A stretch of 64,000 bases of DNA from an uncultured Lachnospiraceae bacterium (GCA_910585295.1 CAJUDE010000046.1:65170-129169), one strand, 5' to 3'. Shown: positions 18,097 to 26,631, counted from the first letter of the stretch. A program made the numbers and translations. Notes: generated from the sequence alone by a model not told the origin.

Positions 18097-19470
18097 TCAG
18101 GGGGCAATTGCTTTCATCAGGCGCCCCGTCAGCTTCACCTGCCATTTTTCCCTGCGAACCGTTTCTTTTGTCACCTGCCTGGATTTTGCAATGGTATCCT
18201 GGAAATCTGCTTCTATCTCCCCAATGCATCCCACACGGTACAAATAGGTGGCGCATTCAAAATGGTGGTACAGGCTGCGGTAATCCAGGTTAATTGTCCC
18301 AACCACTGCCTCCGCCCCATCGCTGACAAATACTTTTGCATGCACAAACCCTGGGGTATACTCATAAATTTTCACCCCAGACTCCAATAAAGAGGCATAA
18401 TGGGTTTTTGCCAATGCATACGGCACTGCTTTGTCTGGGATCCCTGGCAAAACCAGCGCAACCTCCACGCCCCGTTCCGCAGCAAATTTCAGGGCAGTCT
18501 CAAGCTCCCCATCCAAAATCAAATATGGAGTCATAATATGTACATACTTCAAAGAGCGGTTCAAGATATCCATATATACCCGCTCCCCAAGCTTATCATT
18601 GTCCAGCGGGCAGTCGCCGTAAGGGATCACATACCCCTCTGCCTGCTTATGCAAAACTGTCGGGTAGGAAAGGAATTTCGAGGACTCCTCCTTTGCTTCA
18701 TCTAACTCCCACATTTGAAGGAACATTAAAGTAAAGCTCTTTGCCGCCTCCCCTTTCAGCATAACGGCCGTATCTTTCCAATGCCCAAATTTTTCTTTCT
18801 GGTTAATGTACTCATCCGCAAGGTTCACCCCGCCGTTAAATGCCGTATGCCCGTCCACCACCAAAATCTTCCTGTGATCCCTGTAATTATAATGGGTGGA
18901 GACAAATGGAGTCACCCCTGCGAAAACTTTACATTGGATCCCAAACGCTTCCAGGCGTTTGGGGTAATCATGGGGCAGCAGCGCAAATTCACAAGAACCG
19001 TCATACATTACGCGGACATCCACGCCTTGTTTCGCCTTCCTGGCAAGCGTCTCCAAAATCCTGCCCCACATTATCCCTTCGTCCACAATAAAATATTCCA
19101 TAAAAATAAAATGCTCTGCCTCCTCAAGCTGGCTTAACATTTCCTCAAACATGCATTCTCCCAGTGGAAAATATGTGACGCAGGTATCCCCATACACTGG
19201 ATGGCAGCCGCTCCTTTGCATATACTGGGCAAGCGCAGCCACTCCCCTGTTTTCCTGTTCCAGCCGCCCCAACACACCCTCGGGCTGCGGGATTTGCCCT
19301 TTTGTCCCAGCCATCACTTGATGGCAGCGGTGTTTTAACGCCCGATGGCCAAAGTCGCTTTGGGTATATAGATACAACAGCACGCCAAACACAGGCAGCA
19401 GCATAATCACAATGAGCCAGGTGATTTTAGCTGTTGGGTTTATTTGGCTGTTCAAAAAGTAAACGACCAT
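18097..19470 (-). CDS. cls: Cardiolipin synthase (PLD family), short N-terminus
   Basis: A 457-residue membrane enzyme that condenses two phosphatidylglycerol molecules to cardiolipin. Both phospholipase-D HKD motifs are intact: HRKILVVDG near residue 200 and HAKVFVSDG near residue 375, each followed by the usual Asn segment (FNGGVNLAD, VGTINLDYRS). The N-terminus holds only part of the first membrane helix (MVVYFLNSQINP) and the complete second helix. Family members normally carry about 50 more residues. Homology-like sequence (TALFTFV) continues upstream for 7 codons and then meets an in-frame TAG at 19495-19497. No clear ribosome site precedes the ATG at 19470. The gene may be 5'-truncated; catalytic parts are complete. 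Confidence 0.85.
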   Translation of the reverse strand: MVVYFLNSQINPTAKITWLIVIMLLPVFGVLLYLYTQSDFGHRALKHRCHQVMAGTKGQIPQPEGVLGRLEQENRGVAALAQYMQRSGCHPVYGDTCVTYFPLGECMFEEMLSQLEEAEHFIFMEYFIVDEGIMWGRILETLARKAKQGVDVRVMYDGSCEFALLPHDYPKRLEAFGIQCKVFAGVTPFVSTHYNYRDHRKILVVDGHTAFNGGVNLADEYINQKEKFGHWKDTAVMLKGEAAKSFTLMFLQMWELDEAKEESSKFLSYPTVLHKQAEGYVIPYGDCPLDNDKLGERVYMDILNRSLKYVHIMTPYLILDGELETALKFAAERGVEVALVLPGIPDKAVPYALAKTHYASLLESGVKIYEYTPGFVHAKVFVSDGAEAVVGTINLDYRSLYHHFECATYLYRVGCIGEIEADFQDTIAKSRQVTKETVRREKWQVKLTGRLMKAIAP

Positions 19471-19530
19471 TACAAAAGTAAATAATGCCGTGCCCTATCC
19501 GCCCGCTCTGGGCTTTTGGCTTTCCATCCA

Positions 19531-19561
19531 ATTATAAACCATACAGCGGCAGTACCGTCAA
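19531..19561 (-). promoter_or_regulatory. Candidate sigma-A promoter for cls
   Basis: TTGACG and TATAAT stand 19 bases apart on the minus strand, just past the dapF stop. The spacer is 2 bases longer than ideal. Confidence 0.4.
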
Positions 19562-19567
19562 GGCTTC

Positions 19568-20413
19568 TTAGGTAAAAAAGTTATCTGCAAGCACAAAGGT
19601 GCCTACCGTCCCTACCGTCCCCGTCATATAAATATCGCCATTTTTTTCCAGCTCTATCAGCAAATCCCCGCCTGGCATATGGACAGTGACCCGCTCCCCT
19701 ACCAGCCCCATCCGCTTTGCCGCCGCTGCCGCCGCACACGCCCCGGTTCCGGACGCCAGCGTATAGCCGGCGCCCCTCTCATATATCTCAATGGCAATAT
19801 TTTGCCGGTCTATCACCTTGCATAGCTGCATGTTGATCCGGTTAGGGAAATACGCCGCCCCTTCCACATATGGCCCTAATGCCTTGGCTTGCTGGGGCGT
19901 CACCTCTTCCATCATAATTACGCAATTGGGGTTGCCTACTGACAGGCAGGTGGTATTGTAATCGTTGTCATGGAACCTTAAATGGGCGTTTACAACCTCC
20001 CCCTGCATCCCTGCCACAGCCATTTCTTTCCCTGCATACACAGGTTTCCCCATATTCACCCGCATGGAGCTTCCATCTTCCTCCACAAACTCAATTTCCA
20101 CATCCCCAGCTATGGTATTCAGGCTGAATTTCCCTGGCTTAATATACCCTTCATCCAACAAATATTTTGCGAAAATCCTTACCCCGTTCCCGCTCTTTTC
20201 TGCCTCCGAGCCATCTGGGTTAAAAATCCTCACCTTAATTTTCCCATCTTCCATCATCGGCCCATACAAAAGCCCGTCTGCCCCTACCCCGAAATTCCTG
20301 CGGCAGACCATCTCAATATTCCTAGTCTGCAGCGCCAAATCATTTTTATTTGGGTCCAATACCAGGTAATCATTGCCCAGCCCATGGTATTTCTTCATTG
20401 TAATAGTCCCCAT
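19568..20413 (-). CDS. dapF: Diaminopimelate epimerase homologue with Ser/Ser at the catalytic positions
   Basis: A 281-residue two-domain DapF-fold protein. Family blocks are clear: KYHGLGNDYLVLD, RRNFGVGADGLLYG, FNPDGSEAE, SVGNPNCVIM and ERGAGYTLASGTGACAAAAA. In classical DapF two cysteines act as the acid/base pair, in MCGNG and ACGTGA. Here both are serine: Ser74 in EKSGNGVR (codon 20192-20194) and Ser221 in ASGTGA (codon 19751-19753). Ordinary LL/meso-DAP epimerisation would be expected to suffer, so another substrate or mechanism is possible. The start at 20413 has AGGA 7 bases upstream; ATGs at 20443 and 20398 are alternatives. GTVGTVGTF near the C-terminus reflects a small 9-bp duplication. 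No lysine genes are adjacent. Confidence 0.85.
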   Translation of the reverse strand: MGTITMKKYHGLGNDYLVLDPNKNDLALQTRNIEMVCRRNFGVGADGLLYGPMMEDGKIKVRIFNPDGSEAEKSGNGVRIFAKYLLDEGYIKPGKFSLNTIAGDVEIEFVEEDGSSMRVNMGKPVYAGKEMAVAGMQGEVVNAHLRFHDNDYNTTCLSVGNPNCVIMMEEVTPQQAKALGPYVEGAAYFPNRINMQLCKVIDRQNIAIEIYERGAGYTLASGTGACAAAAAAKRMGLVGERVTVHMPGGDLLIELEKNGDIYMTGTVGTVGTFVLADNFFT

Positions 20414-20501
20414 ATTGTATCCTGCCTTTCCATTGCCTCCCATTATTTTCCATATTTAGCTTATGCCCCTTTCCGTCCTTTATGCACACGATAAACCTGT
20501 T

Positions 20502-21340
20502 TCAGGCAATGTTCATTGCGCTGGCTATATGCGCAAGCACCTTATTTACTGAAGTTGTCAGAAGAGGACGACCGTTCTTTGTGACAAAAATGAAATCCCG
20601 ACAATCCCCAATTTCAAGGTTGTTGCGGTCTTTCCCTAACATTGTGTTAAGTTCCTTCTGCTGGATAAAGGCATTGTATACCTTGTCTGACATTGGGACA
20701 GTGCGTATGCCGGATTTTGTTTTCGGCGTGCTTATGCGGTATTCCATCCCATTGCCGAAGTTCTTATAAATCAGTGTGCGCCGGATATGGATTTCTTTCT
20801 TCCCCATGTCCACATCATCCCATGTAAGCCCCACCAGTTCGCCACACCTTACGCCAGTGCCGAGCATTACCGTAAGCATAGGATAATAACGTCTATACCT
20901 GCTGTCGGACTTCACAAATTCCATAAATTGTTTCTGCTGTCCCACCGTTAAGGCTTTCTTTTCCTCCGGCTCACGCCCGTAATCTTTCCAGACTGATTTG
21001 CCGGGTTCTTGCGGATAATGCCATCATCCCCCGCCATTTCAAGGACAGGGCATATCAGGTTATGTATGCGCCTGATACTGTTTTTTGCCAGTCCCTTCTG
21101 GGACAGCCCTGAATAGAGTTTTTTAATGTCGGAGGGGAGGACGTTCACAGCCTTGTACTGCCCGATTGAATCTTCCACATGGTTCTTCCATGCAGAGCGG
21201 TAGCCGGCAAGGGTTGATTCGGAAATTTCCTTTGTTTCAAGGTAATTCTGGAACAGGCTGTTTACGGTTAATTTCTTCAAGTTCCCGTCTGTCCTGATAT
21301 TGTCGTTTATGTCCGCATTTACAGCCTTTTCCTTTTCCCG
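20502..21340 (-). pseudogene. Tyrosine recombinase (ICE integrase) remnant
   Basis: Pieces of a Tn916-type integrase. Homology-like sequence begins at REKEKAVNADIND (about 21340), so the N-terminal arm-binding domain is gone. The core-binding domain follows (LFQNYLETKEISESTLAGYR). After RKNP, at about 21001, a 1-bp deletion shifts the frame; restoring it gives KSVWKDYGREPEEKKALTV and then the catalytic domain (MLTVMLGTGVRCGELVGLTW with the first catalytic Arg). The gene ends at HIASAMNIA, so the HxLR and the Tyr nucleophile region are missing. It is therefore broken at both ends and in the middle, and inactive. Confidence 0.88.
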
Positions 21341-21365
21341 GTTTTGACACCAGAAATGAACAGGG

Positions 21366-21458
21366 ATTGGTGTCAGTGTTGGTGCCAGATTGGTGTCAGT
21401 GTTGGTGTCAGAATTGGTGTCAGATTGGTGTCAAAATTGATGTCAACACTAATGTCAG
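21366..21458. repeat. Degenerate 11-12-bp direct repeats beside the integrase remnant
   Basis: Eight copies of an ATTGGTGTCAG-type unit occur head to tail, including two near-identical 23-bp doublets at 21366-21388 and 21389-21411. The unit lengths do not keep one reading frame. They stand where an intact integrase would begin. Arm-type integrase binding sites are one possible explanation. Confidence 0.7.
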
Positions 21459-21637
21459 GATTGAAATGTTGCTTATATACCTTAATGGTTTCTGCTATGC
21501 CATAGTGTAATGTGCCTGTCCCCCTGATTTTCCAAACAGTGGCAGTGTGTGCATTTTATGCAGTTTGGGGCGCACGGCATCATACATCCCCCAGACTTGG
21601 GCGGATAAAATTAGTCGAAGCGTGTCAAAAATATAAA

Positions 21638-21666
21638 TTGACAAACCATTTACTAAATATTATAAT
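21638..21666 (+). promoter_or_regulatory. Consensus sigma-A promoter
   Basis: TTGACA, a 17-base spacer and TATAAT, a perfect match, drives the secreted-protein gene that starts at 21769. It leaves an untranslated leader of about 95 bases. Confidence 0.8.
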
Positions 21667-21768
21667 TTTAGGCATAGAAGTGGGCACAGAAAAGTGCTGG
21701 GCGCATATGATAAAAGATATGAGTGGGTATCCGGCATGGCACAGATGAAACAGTATGGAGGGATTTAT

Positions 21769-22458
21769 GTGAAAACGAGAATGAAAGGGATTGCCAAAAG
21801 GATTGCAGTGACAGCCATTGCGGTTGCAGTCGTGTTCGGGGGCATCCAGACAGCCAGCGTCACAGCAGAGGCGAAAGGGACAGCGTTCATCAATAAGAAA
21901 ACCAGCAAGGTAACACCGACTGTCAAGTCAGCAAAAAGGGCTGGCAGTAAGGTAAACGTAACGGTCAGCGTACCTGCCAACAAAGTGAAAAAGCTGGGAA
22001 AAGTCAAGAAAATCACCGTGGCTTACGGCTCTACCAAGAACAGCAAAAAGTTTGAAGCTGTTAAGGCACAGGCAAAGGTCACAAAGAAGGGTAAGAACCA
22101 GTACACCTTTACAATCAATAGCAAGAAGCTTAATTCTTATAAGAACGCTTACATGACAGTAAGGTTTGACGGCAAAAGTAACTGGGCTAAATTGGTTAAA
22201 GTCACTGGTAAGGCTGGGCAGACTAAAACAACCTACTATCTTCAATGTTGTTGTGGCAAGAAATGGAGCGGTACAAACGGTTATGAGGAGCTAATGAAGT
22301 TATATTCTATTCATGTTCAGGAGGAAACAGAAAAAATAAATGAACAGTTTGGTATTGGCTCTAAGCCTATTTCAGCAGAGGACTTATTAGCAATTTATAA
22401 TAAATATGGTAATCATGGTAGTTATAAAACTTGGGCGGTAACAGGTACAAGTAATTAA
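21769..22458 (+). CDS. Secreted Lys-rich protein of unknown function
   Basis: A 229-residue protein, translated from GTG at 21769, 7 bases after GGAGG. Residues 1-32 form a signal peptide (basic KTRMKGIAKR, a hydrophobic stretch AVTAIAVAVVFGG, then a likely AEAKG cleavage area). The mature part is rich in Lys, Val and Thr, with beta-strand-like repeats such as KVTPTVKSAKRAGSKVNVTV and KKITVAYGSTKNSKKF, resembling Ig-like or adhesin-type beta domains. It ends with a helical region after a CCCGKKW cluster. It is the only sizeable plus-strand gene near the dead integrase and may be cargo of the lost element. I recognise no family. Confidence 0.75.
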   Translation: MKTRMKGIAKRIAVTAIAVAVVFGGIQTASVTAEAKGTAFINKKTSKVTPTVKSAKRAGSKVNVTVSVPANKVKKLGKVKKITVAYGSTKNSKKFEAVKAQAKVTKKGKNQYTFTINSKKLNSYKNAYMTVRFDGKSNWAKLVKVTGKAGQTKTTYYLQCCCGKKWSGTNGYEELMKLYSIHVQEETEKINEQFGIGSKPISAEDLLAIYNKYGNHGSYKTWAVTGTSN

Positions 22459-22476
22459 CAACCTACTCTTTACTCT

Positions 22477-22524
22477 AGGGTATGCAGGACTGTCCCGGTT
22501 TATGCATACCCTGTTCTATTTTTT
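22477..22524 (+). terminator. Terminator of the secreted-protein gene
   Basis: AGGGTATGCA and TGCATACCCT form a 10-bp stem followed by a T-rich tail (CTATTTTTT), 20 bases past the stop. Confidence 0.85.
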
Positions 22525-22665
22525 AGAAGCTGTCATGGCGTTATCTTATGCAGGCATAGAAAATCAGCAGGGTATTTTTTGCATAACAGCTATAAAAGCC
22601 CACATAAGCAGACAGCTTTCCTCTTTTACCACGGAAACAATAAACGAAAAAGATTTATTATAACC

Positions 22666-22703
22666 AAGGGATGTTCCAATAAAGTGCATTTGGAACATCC
22701 CTT
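22666..22703. terminator. Strong inverted repeat, terminator-like
   Basis: AAGGGATGTTCCA and TGGAACATCCCTT pair perfectly over 13 bp with a 12-base loop, followed by TTTTCC. It could stop transcription in either direction. Confidence 0.65.
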
Positions 22704-23121
22704 TTCCCATAATTGGGGCATTTCTGCCGGGAATCCGCTCTGTAACCCCCCACTTGCCTTGTAAGCGCCTACGGTAAAGGGGTTGACAGGCTCATTGGCT
22801 CTTTTGTGTCTGGCTGGGCTGGAAAAGCAGACTGCAACAAAATATTTTAGCTTTCTGGGATTTGAAAACCAACTGCATTTTTTAGAATCCGGCGAGATTA
22901 TTCTTGTTAAATCCCTGACACACAGCCAATAAACAGACACCATTTTTGACGCCGTTTTTCCGGAATTTTACGGTTTTTGGTGGGGCAGGATAAAAAGAAG
23001 AAACGCCGGGGATGCCCATAAACAGGCACTTACAGCGTTCCATAAATATTGATAAAAGCCATACCATAAAATCTAATTGCACTAGGGTAAATGTATTTTC
23101 ACATAACTTTTACACAGTCAA

Positions 23122-23159
23122 ATACCCCGCAGCAAGCTGACGGGGTATCGTTTCTTTTT
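23122..23159 (+). terminator. Rho-independent terminator, orphan
   Basis: ATACCCCG and CGGGGTAT pair around CAGCAAGCTGA and are followed by CGTTTCTTTTT. No gene ends directly upstream on the plus strand, so it may be left over from the lost element. Confidence 0.65.
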
Positions 23160-23271
23160 GCAAGTCCGCCTCAAAGGGAGGTATTGGTTATCTAAACAAA
23201 GCCGCTGACGTTTAGAAGCATTACTTGGGACAAATGCTAGGCTATATCATGAATTTGGGGCTTTCCACAAA

Positions 23272-23916
23272 TTATGCTAAATCTATCTCTTCCATTTGGG
23301 TGCCGTCAGCTTGTAGGGCTTCTTCTGTTGGGGCGGCATCCCCTGGGATTTCCCCTTCTACAATAATTTCCTCTGAGCCTGTTTCCAAATCCGGCTCCAA
23401 GCCTGGCTGGCTGCTTCCAGCGCCTGCCTCTGAAGCTGAATCAGCGTTTTTCGCAAGATCCACTTTTCCCTGGCTTCCATCTGCCGCACCTTCTTCTGGT
23501 ACAGATACCTCCACCGGCTTATTTTTCTCGCCCACAGCCACGCTGCTGGAAGCAATGATATCATGAAGCATCTTGTTTTTTTCATTTAATATCGCCTCTA
23601 CCCTTTCCTGAGTTACGCCGTCCATGGGCTTTTTCCCAGTGGCATCCATGCCCGTTTTGAGCTGCCGCTCTAACATCTCCTGCTCTGCCAAAAGCTTTTC
23701 AATTTCCATTGCCCGCTTCTTGTCCCGCTCATCTTTAAATTGCTGCACAAGCCGTTCTGCCGCTTCTTTTGATTCCTGCCTCTCTTTTTCTTTCTGCCTT
23801 TCCTCTTCTTGCTGCTTGCGCTCTAACTCTTCTTGTGTAATATAGACAATATTCCTACGCTTTACTACGCTCCTTGCAATTCTTTCCCTTTGATTCCTCT
23901 TATCTATGGCATCCAT
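23272..23916 (-). CDS. Coiled-coil protein with acidic tail, unknown function
   Basis: A 214-residue soluble protein. Residues about 25-110 are a highly charged Gln/Glu/Lys/Arg coiled coil (EELERKQQEEERQKEKERQE). The last 75 residues are acidic and low in complexity (Glu, Gly, Ala, Ser, Pro). No enzyme motif is present. The open frame extends to 24174, but its first 86 codons run through a structured intergenic repeat. The ATG ATG at 23916-23921 preceded by GGGAG is the believable start. It is divergent from sigG, with which it shares the intergenic region. A sporulation role is possible from position only. Confidence 0.6.
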   Translation of the reverse strand: MDAIDKRNQRERIARSVVKRRNIVYITQEELERKQQEEERQKEKERQESKEAAERLVQQFKDERDKKRAMEIEKLLAEQEMLERQLKTGMDATGKKPMDGVTQERVEAILNEKNKMLHDIIASSSVAVGEKNKPVEVSVPEEGAADGSQGKVDLAKNADSASEAGAGSSQPGLEPDLETGSEEIIVEGEIPGDAAPTEEALQADGTQMEEIDLA

Positions 23917-23968
23917 CATGATGATCCATCTCCCAACAAATATATTATTTGATTTTCTCCCTTTCCAA

Positions 23969-24110
23969 GTTCTGGCAAAAGCATTTGCTTCCTTCCCAGT
24001 GCCAGCTCGTCCCCCTTCCGGGGCTACTCGCTCACGGGCATTCGCCCTGCCCGTTCTAGCAAAAAAGCAAATACTTCTATGCAAGCATGAAGCATTTGCT
24101 TTTGCTTTCC
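23969..24110. repeat. Structured intergenic repeat element
   Basis: GTTCTGGCAAAAGCATTTGC at 23969 is echoed by GTTCTAGCAAAAAAGCAAAT at 24053. Between them are two hairpins, GCTCGTCCCCC-TTCC-GGGGCTACTCGC and CGGGC-ATTCGCCCT-GCCCG. The composition differs from the coding sequence around it, and it is not read by the preferred start of the neighbouring gene. Confidence 0.5.
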
Positions 24111-24158
24111 CTAAGCACTGCTCATTGCTTTCCTGAACATTATACCACGAAAATTTCA

Positions 24159-24189
24159 TGAATAAAAGTAGCAAATTACGTGCATTCTT
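24159..24189 (+). promoter_or_regulatory. Candidate sigma-F/sigma-G promoter for sigG
   Basis: TGAATA, 18 bases, then CATTCTT, close to the sigma-G consensus (TGAATA / CATACTA). It lies 32 bases upstream of the sigG ATG and fits the known autoregulation of sigG. Confidence 0.5.
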
Positions 24190-24220
24190 TTAATACATCA
24201 AATTTTCCGGAGGTAACACC

Positions 24221-25024
24221 ATGGCTGCATACAAAGTAGAAATTTGCGGGGTCAACACTGCCAAGCTCCCGGTACTGAAAGAAGAGGAAAAAAGCGATTT
24301 ATTCTCCCGTATCAAAGCAGGCGACCAAACTGCACGCGAGACTTATATCAAAGGCAATCTCCGCCTGGTCTTAAGCGTAATCAAACGTTTTTCCAACAGC
24401 AATGAGAATGTAGACGATTTATTTCAAATTGGGTGTATTGGGCTAATCAAGTCCATAGACAACTTCAACCCCGATATCGGCGTGAAATTCTCCACCTATG
24501 CCGTCCCTATGATTATCGGGGAAATCAGGCGGTACCTGCGGGACAACAACTCCATACGCGTAAGCCGTTCCCTGCGGGATACCGCCTATAAAGCCATCCA
24601 TGCAAAAGAAGTGCTGTCCAGGGAATTGTCCAGGGAGCCAACCATAGATGATATTGCAAAAGAAATTGACATCCCCAAGGAAGATATTGTTTTCGCCCTG
24701 GACGCCATCCAATGCCCAGTCAGCCTTTATGACCCTGTATACACCGATGGCGGCGACACCCTTTACGTCATGGACCAAATCAGTGACAAAAAGAACAAAG
24801 AAGAGACCTGGGTGGAAGAGCTGTCCCTAAATGACGCCATGAAACGGCTGAATGAACGGGAAAACTATATCATTAAGCTCCGTTTCTTTGAAGGCAAGAC
24901 TCAGATGGAGGTGGCGGAGGAAATCCATATCTCCCAAGCCCAGGTCAGCAGGTTGGAAAAATCTGCCTTAAAAAGCATGAAAAATTACCTTGCTATTGCT
25001 CCCACTTATCGCAGAGAGAATTAA
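24221..25024 (+). CDS. sigG: RNA polymerase sporulation sigma factor SigG
   Basis: A 267-residue sigma-70 factor that drives late forespore gene expression. Region 2 is seen in NLRLVLSVIKRFSNSNENVDDLFQIG and KFSTYAVPMIIGEIRRYLRD, region 3 in the RSLRDTAYKAIHAKEVLSRE area, and region 4 helix-turn-helix in TQMEVAEEIHISQAQVSRLE. The N-terminus KVEICGVNTAKLPVL is the sigma-G signature and separates it from sigma-F. AGGAGG is replaced by CGGAGG, 8 bases before the ATG. In most clostridia sigG directly follows sigE in the same direction; here it faces the opposite way, and its 3' end overlaps the convergent nuclease gene by 32 bases. Confidence 0.95.
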   Translation: MAAYKVEICGVNTAKLPVLKEEEKSDLFSRIKAGDQTARETYIKGNLRLVLSVIKRFSNSNENVDDLFQIGCIGLIKSIDNFNPDIGVKFSTYAVPMIIGEIRRYLRDNNSIRVSRSLRDTAYKAIHAKEVLSRELSREPTIDDIAKEIDIPKEDIVFALDAIQCPVSLYDPVYTDGGDTLYVMDQISDKKNKEETWVEELSLNDAMKRLNERENYIIKLRFFEGKTQMEVAEEIHISQAQVSRLEKSALKSMKNYLAIAPTYRREN

Positions 25025-26594
25025 TTTGGTCCGCAAACTTCCCAAGTTCTTTGTTCGGGCGCCCTTCTGACTTGCGGATCATGGCAAGCAGCCGCTCGCC
25101 AGCCGCCAAAAGCCTTGCAAATACATTGGAAACCGCACGGGCATCTTTTGTTTTTTGAACCTTTTTCTCCCGGCTCCCCTGCACCAGGCAGGCATTCGTT
25201 TCCAAATCGTAAATATCCCCGCTGTAAGGGGCTGTGGCAGTAAGCCCTGTTTCTTTCTCCACCAGTGACGCGAACGTATCACAAACACTGTCTTCCCCAT
25301 GGACAACAAACACGCGTTTTGGCGTTTCCCCAAATGCTTTCACCCATTCTAACAAGTGCTGTTGGTCTGCATGCCCGCTGATTCCTGCCAGGTTCATTAT
25401 CTTTGCATGGACCTCAATTGCCTCGCCAAACAGCCTCACTTCTTTTGTACCGTTTAAAAGAAGGTTGCCAAGGGTACCTGGAACCTGGTACCCTACAAAC
25501 AGGATGGTAGAGTCCTTCCGCCAAAGGTTGTGTTTCAGGTGATGGCGAATCCTCCCGGCCTCACACATCCCGGAAGCCGAAATAATCACAATCGGCTTCT
25601 CAATAAAATTAATCATTTTTGATTCATCACTGGTGACAGAAACTTTCAGCCCTGGAAAACTGATGGGGTTTTTGCCTTTCCGTACCAGCTCTAAGGCTTC
25701 CTCATCAAAACATTCCCGGACATTCTTATGGAAAATATTGGTTGCCTCCACCGCTAGGGGGCTGTCTATGTATACCTCGAAATCCTCAAATTCCGGCAGC
25801 AAATGCTCTGTCTTAATTTTCCTTAGGAAATACAGCATTTCCTGTGTCCTCCCTACGGAAAAAGCAGGAATGACAAGGTTGCCGCCTCTAGAAAACGTAT
25901 CCCTGCACACTTTAGAAAGCTCAATGGCATAATCTGGAGGATCCTGATGCAGGCGATCGCCATAGGTAGATTCCATAATCACATAATCCGCTTCCCTGAT
26001 ATATTGGGGATTGCGGATCAACGGCTTATTCCCATGCCCAATATCACCAGAAAACACAAGCTTTACCTGCTTCTCGCCTTCCGTCCCCCAGATTTCAATG
26101 CTAGAAGACCCCAGCAAATGCCCTGCATCCACAAACTGGATGGTAATTTCTGGGCATAGCGTGATAATTTCCCCATATTCACAGGGAATAAAATGCTCCA
26201 GCACCCCAACCGCATCATCCATCGTATACATAGGCTCTACTGGAGGCCTTCCTGCACGTTTTCCTTTCCGGTTCTTCCATTCTGCCTCAAACATCTGGAT
26301 ATGGGCTGAATCTTTCAGCATAATATTGCACAGTTCTACCGTCGCCCTGGTGCCATAAACTTTCCCACGGAACCCATGGCTGTACAGAAGCGGCAATAAG
26401 CCGGAATGGTCAATATGGGCATGGGTGACCAGCACATAATCCACCTCAGCCGGGTTTACCGGGATTTCCTGGTTCTCATATAAATCCGGCCCCTGCTCCA
26501 TGCCGCAGTCAACCAGAAGGTGTACCTCCCCCATTTGCACATAATGGCAGCTCCCAGTCACTTCATGGGCGGCCCCTAAAAACTCAAGCTTCAT
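24993..26594 (-). CDS. MBL-fold beta-CASP protein (CPSF/RNase-like)
   Basis: A 533-residue metallo-beta-lactamase-fold nuclease-like protein. The zinc ligands are present: THAHIDHSG near residue 57, the later Asp in FSGDIGHG and the His of the C-terminal GISGHADQQHLLEW. The beta-CASP insert is seen in IESTYGDRLH, PAFSVGRTQEMLYFL and VIISASGMCEAGRIRHHL. This layout matches the archaeal-CPSF/YSH1 group found in many bacteria, with RNA as the expected substrate. The last 80 residues are an extra basic tail of unknown role. AAGGAG stands 10 bases before the ATG. It lies between sigE and sigG and is convergent with sigG. Confidence 0.88.
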   Translation of the reverse strand: MKLEFLGAAHEVTGSCHYVQMGEVHLLVDCGMEQGPDLYENQEIPVNPAEVDYVLVTHAHIDHSGLLPLLYSHGFRGKVYGTRATVELCNIMLKDSAHIQMFEAEWKNRKGKRAGRPPVEPMYTMDDAVGVLEHFIPCEYGEIITLCPEITIQFVDAGHLLGSSSIEIWGTEGEKQVKLVFSGDIGHGNKPLIRNPQYIREADYVIMESTYGDRLHQDPPDYAIELSKVCRDTFSRGGNLVIPAFSVGRTQEMLYFLRKIKTEHLLPEFEDFEVYIDSPLAVEATNIFHKNVRECFDEEALELVRKGKNPISFPGLKVSVTSDESKMINFIEKPIVIISASGMCEAGRIRHHLKHNLWRKDSTILFVGYQVPGTLGNLLLNGTKEVRLFGEAIEVHAKIMNLAGISGHADQQHLLEWVKAFGETPKRVFVVHGEDSVCDTFASLVEKETGLTATAPYSGDIYDLETNACLVQGSREKKVQKTKDARAVSNVFARLLAAGERLLAMIRKSEGRPNKELGKFADQINSLCDKWEQ

Positions 26595-26631
26595 GTTGTA
26601 TCATCTCCTTTGTGAGAAAACCGTTTTTCCT

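Larger units (their letters stand above)
22525..23271. other. Non-coding stretch at the edge of the mobile-element scar
   Basis: I see no convincing gene on either strand; short open frames here lack ribosome sites and family features. It holds the two terminator-like hairpins listed separately. It probably represents leftover flanking DNA of the integrated element. No flanking direct repeat or tRNA target was found. Confidence 0.5.

Noticed and set aside
22626..23082. Two open frames of 105 and 66 residues on the minus strand
   Set aside because: No ribosome site, odd composition rich in Cys, Phe and Trp, and terminator hairpins within; treated as non-coding.
23920..24174. 86-residue N-terminal extension of the coiled-coil protein at 23272
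   Set aside because: It runs through a structured repeat, has unlike composition and no ribosome site; the ATG pair at 23916-23921 with GGGAG is better.
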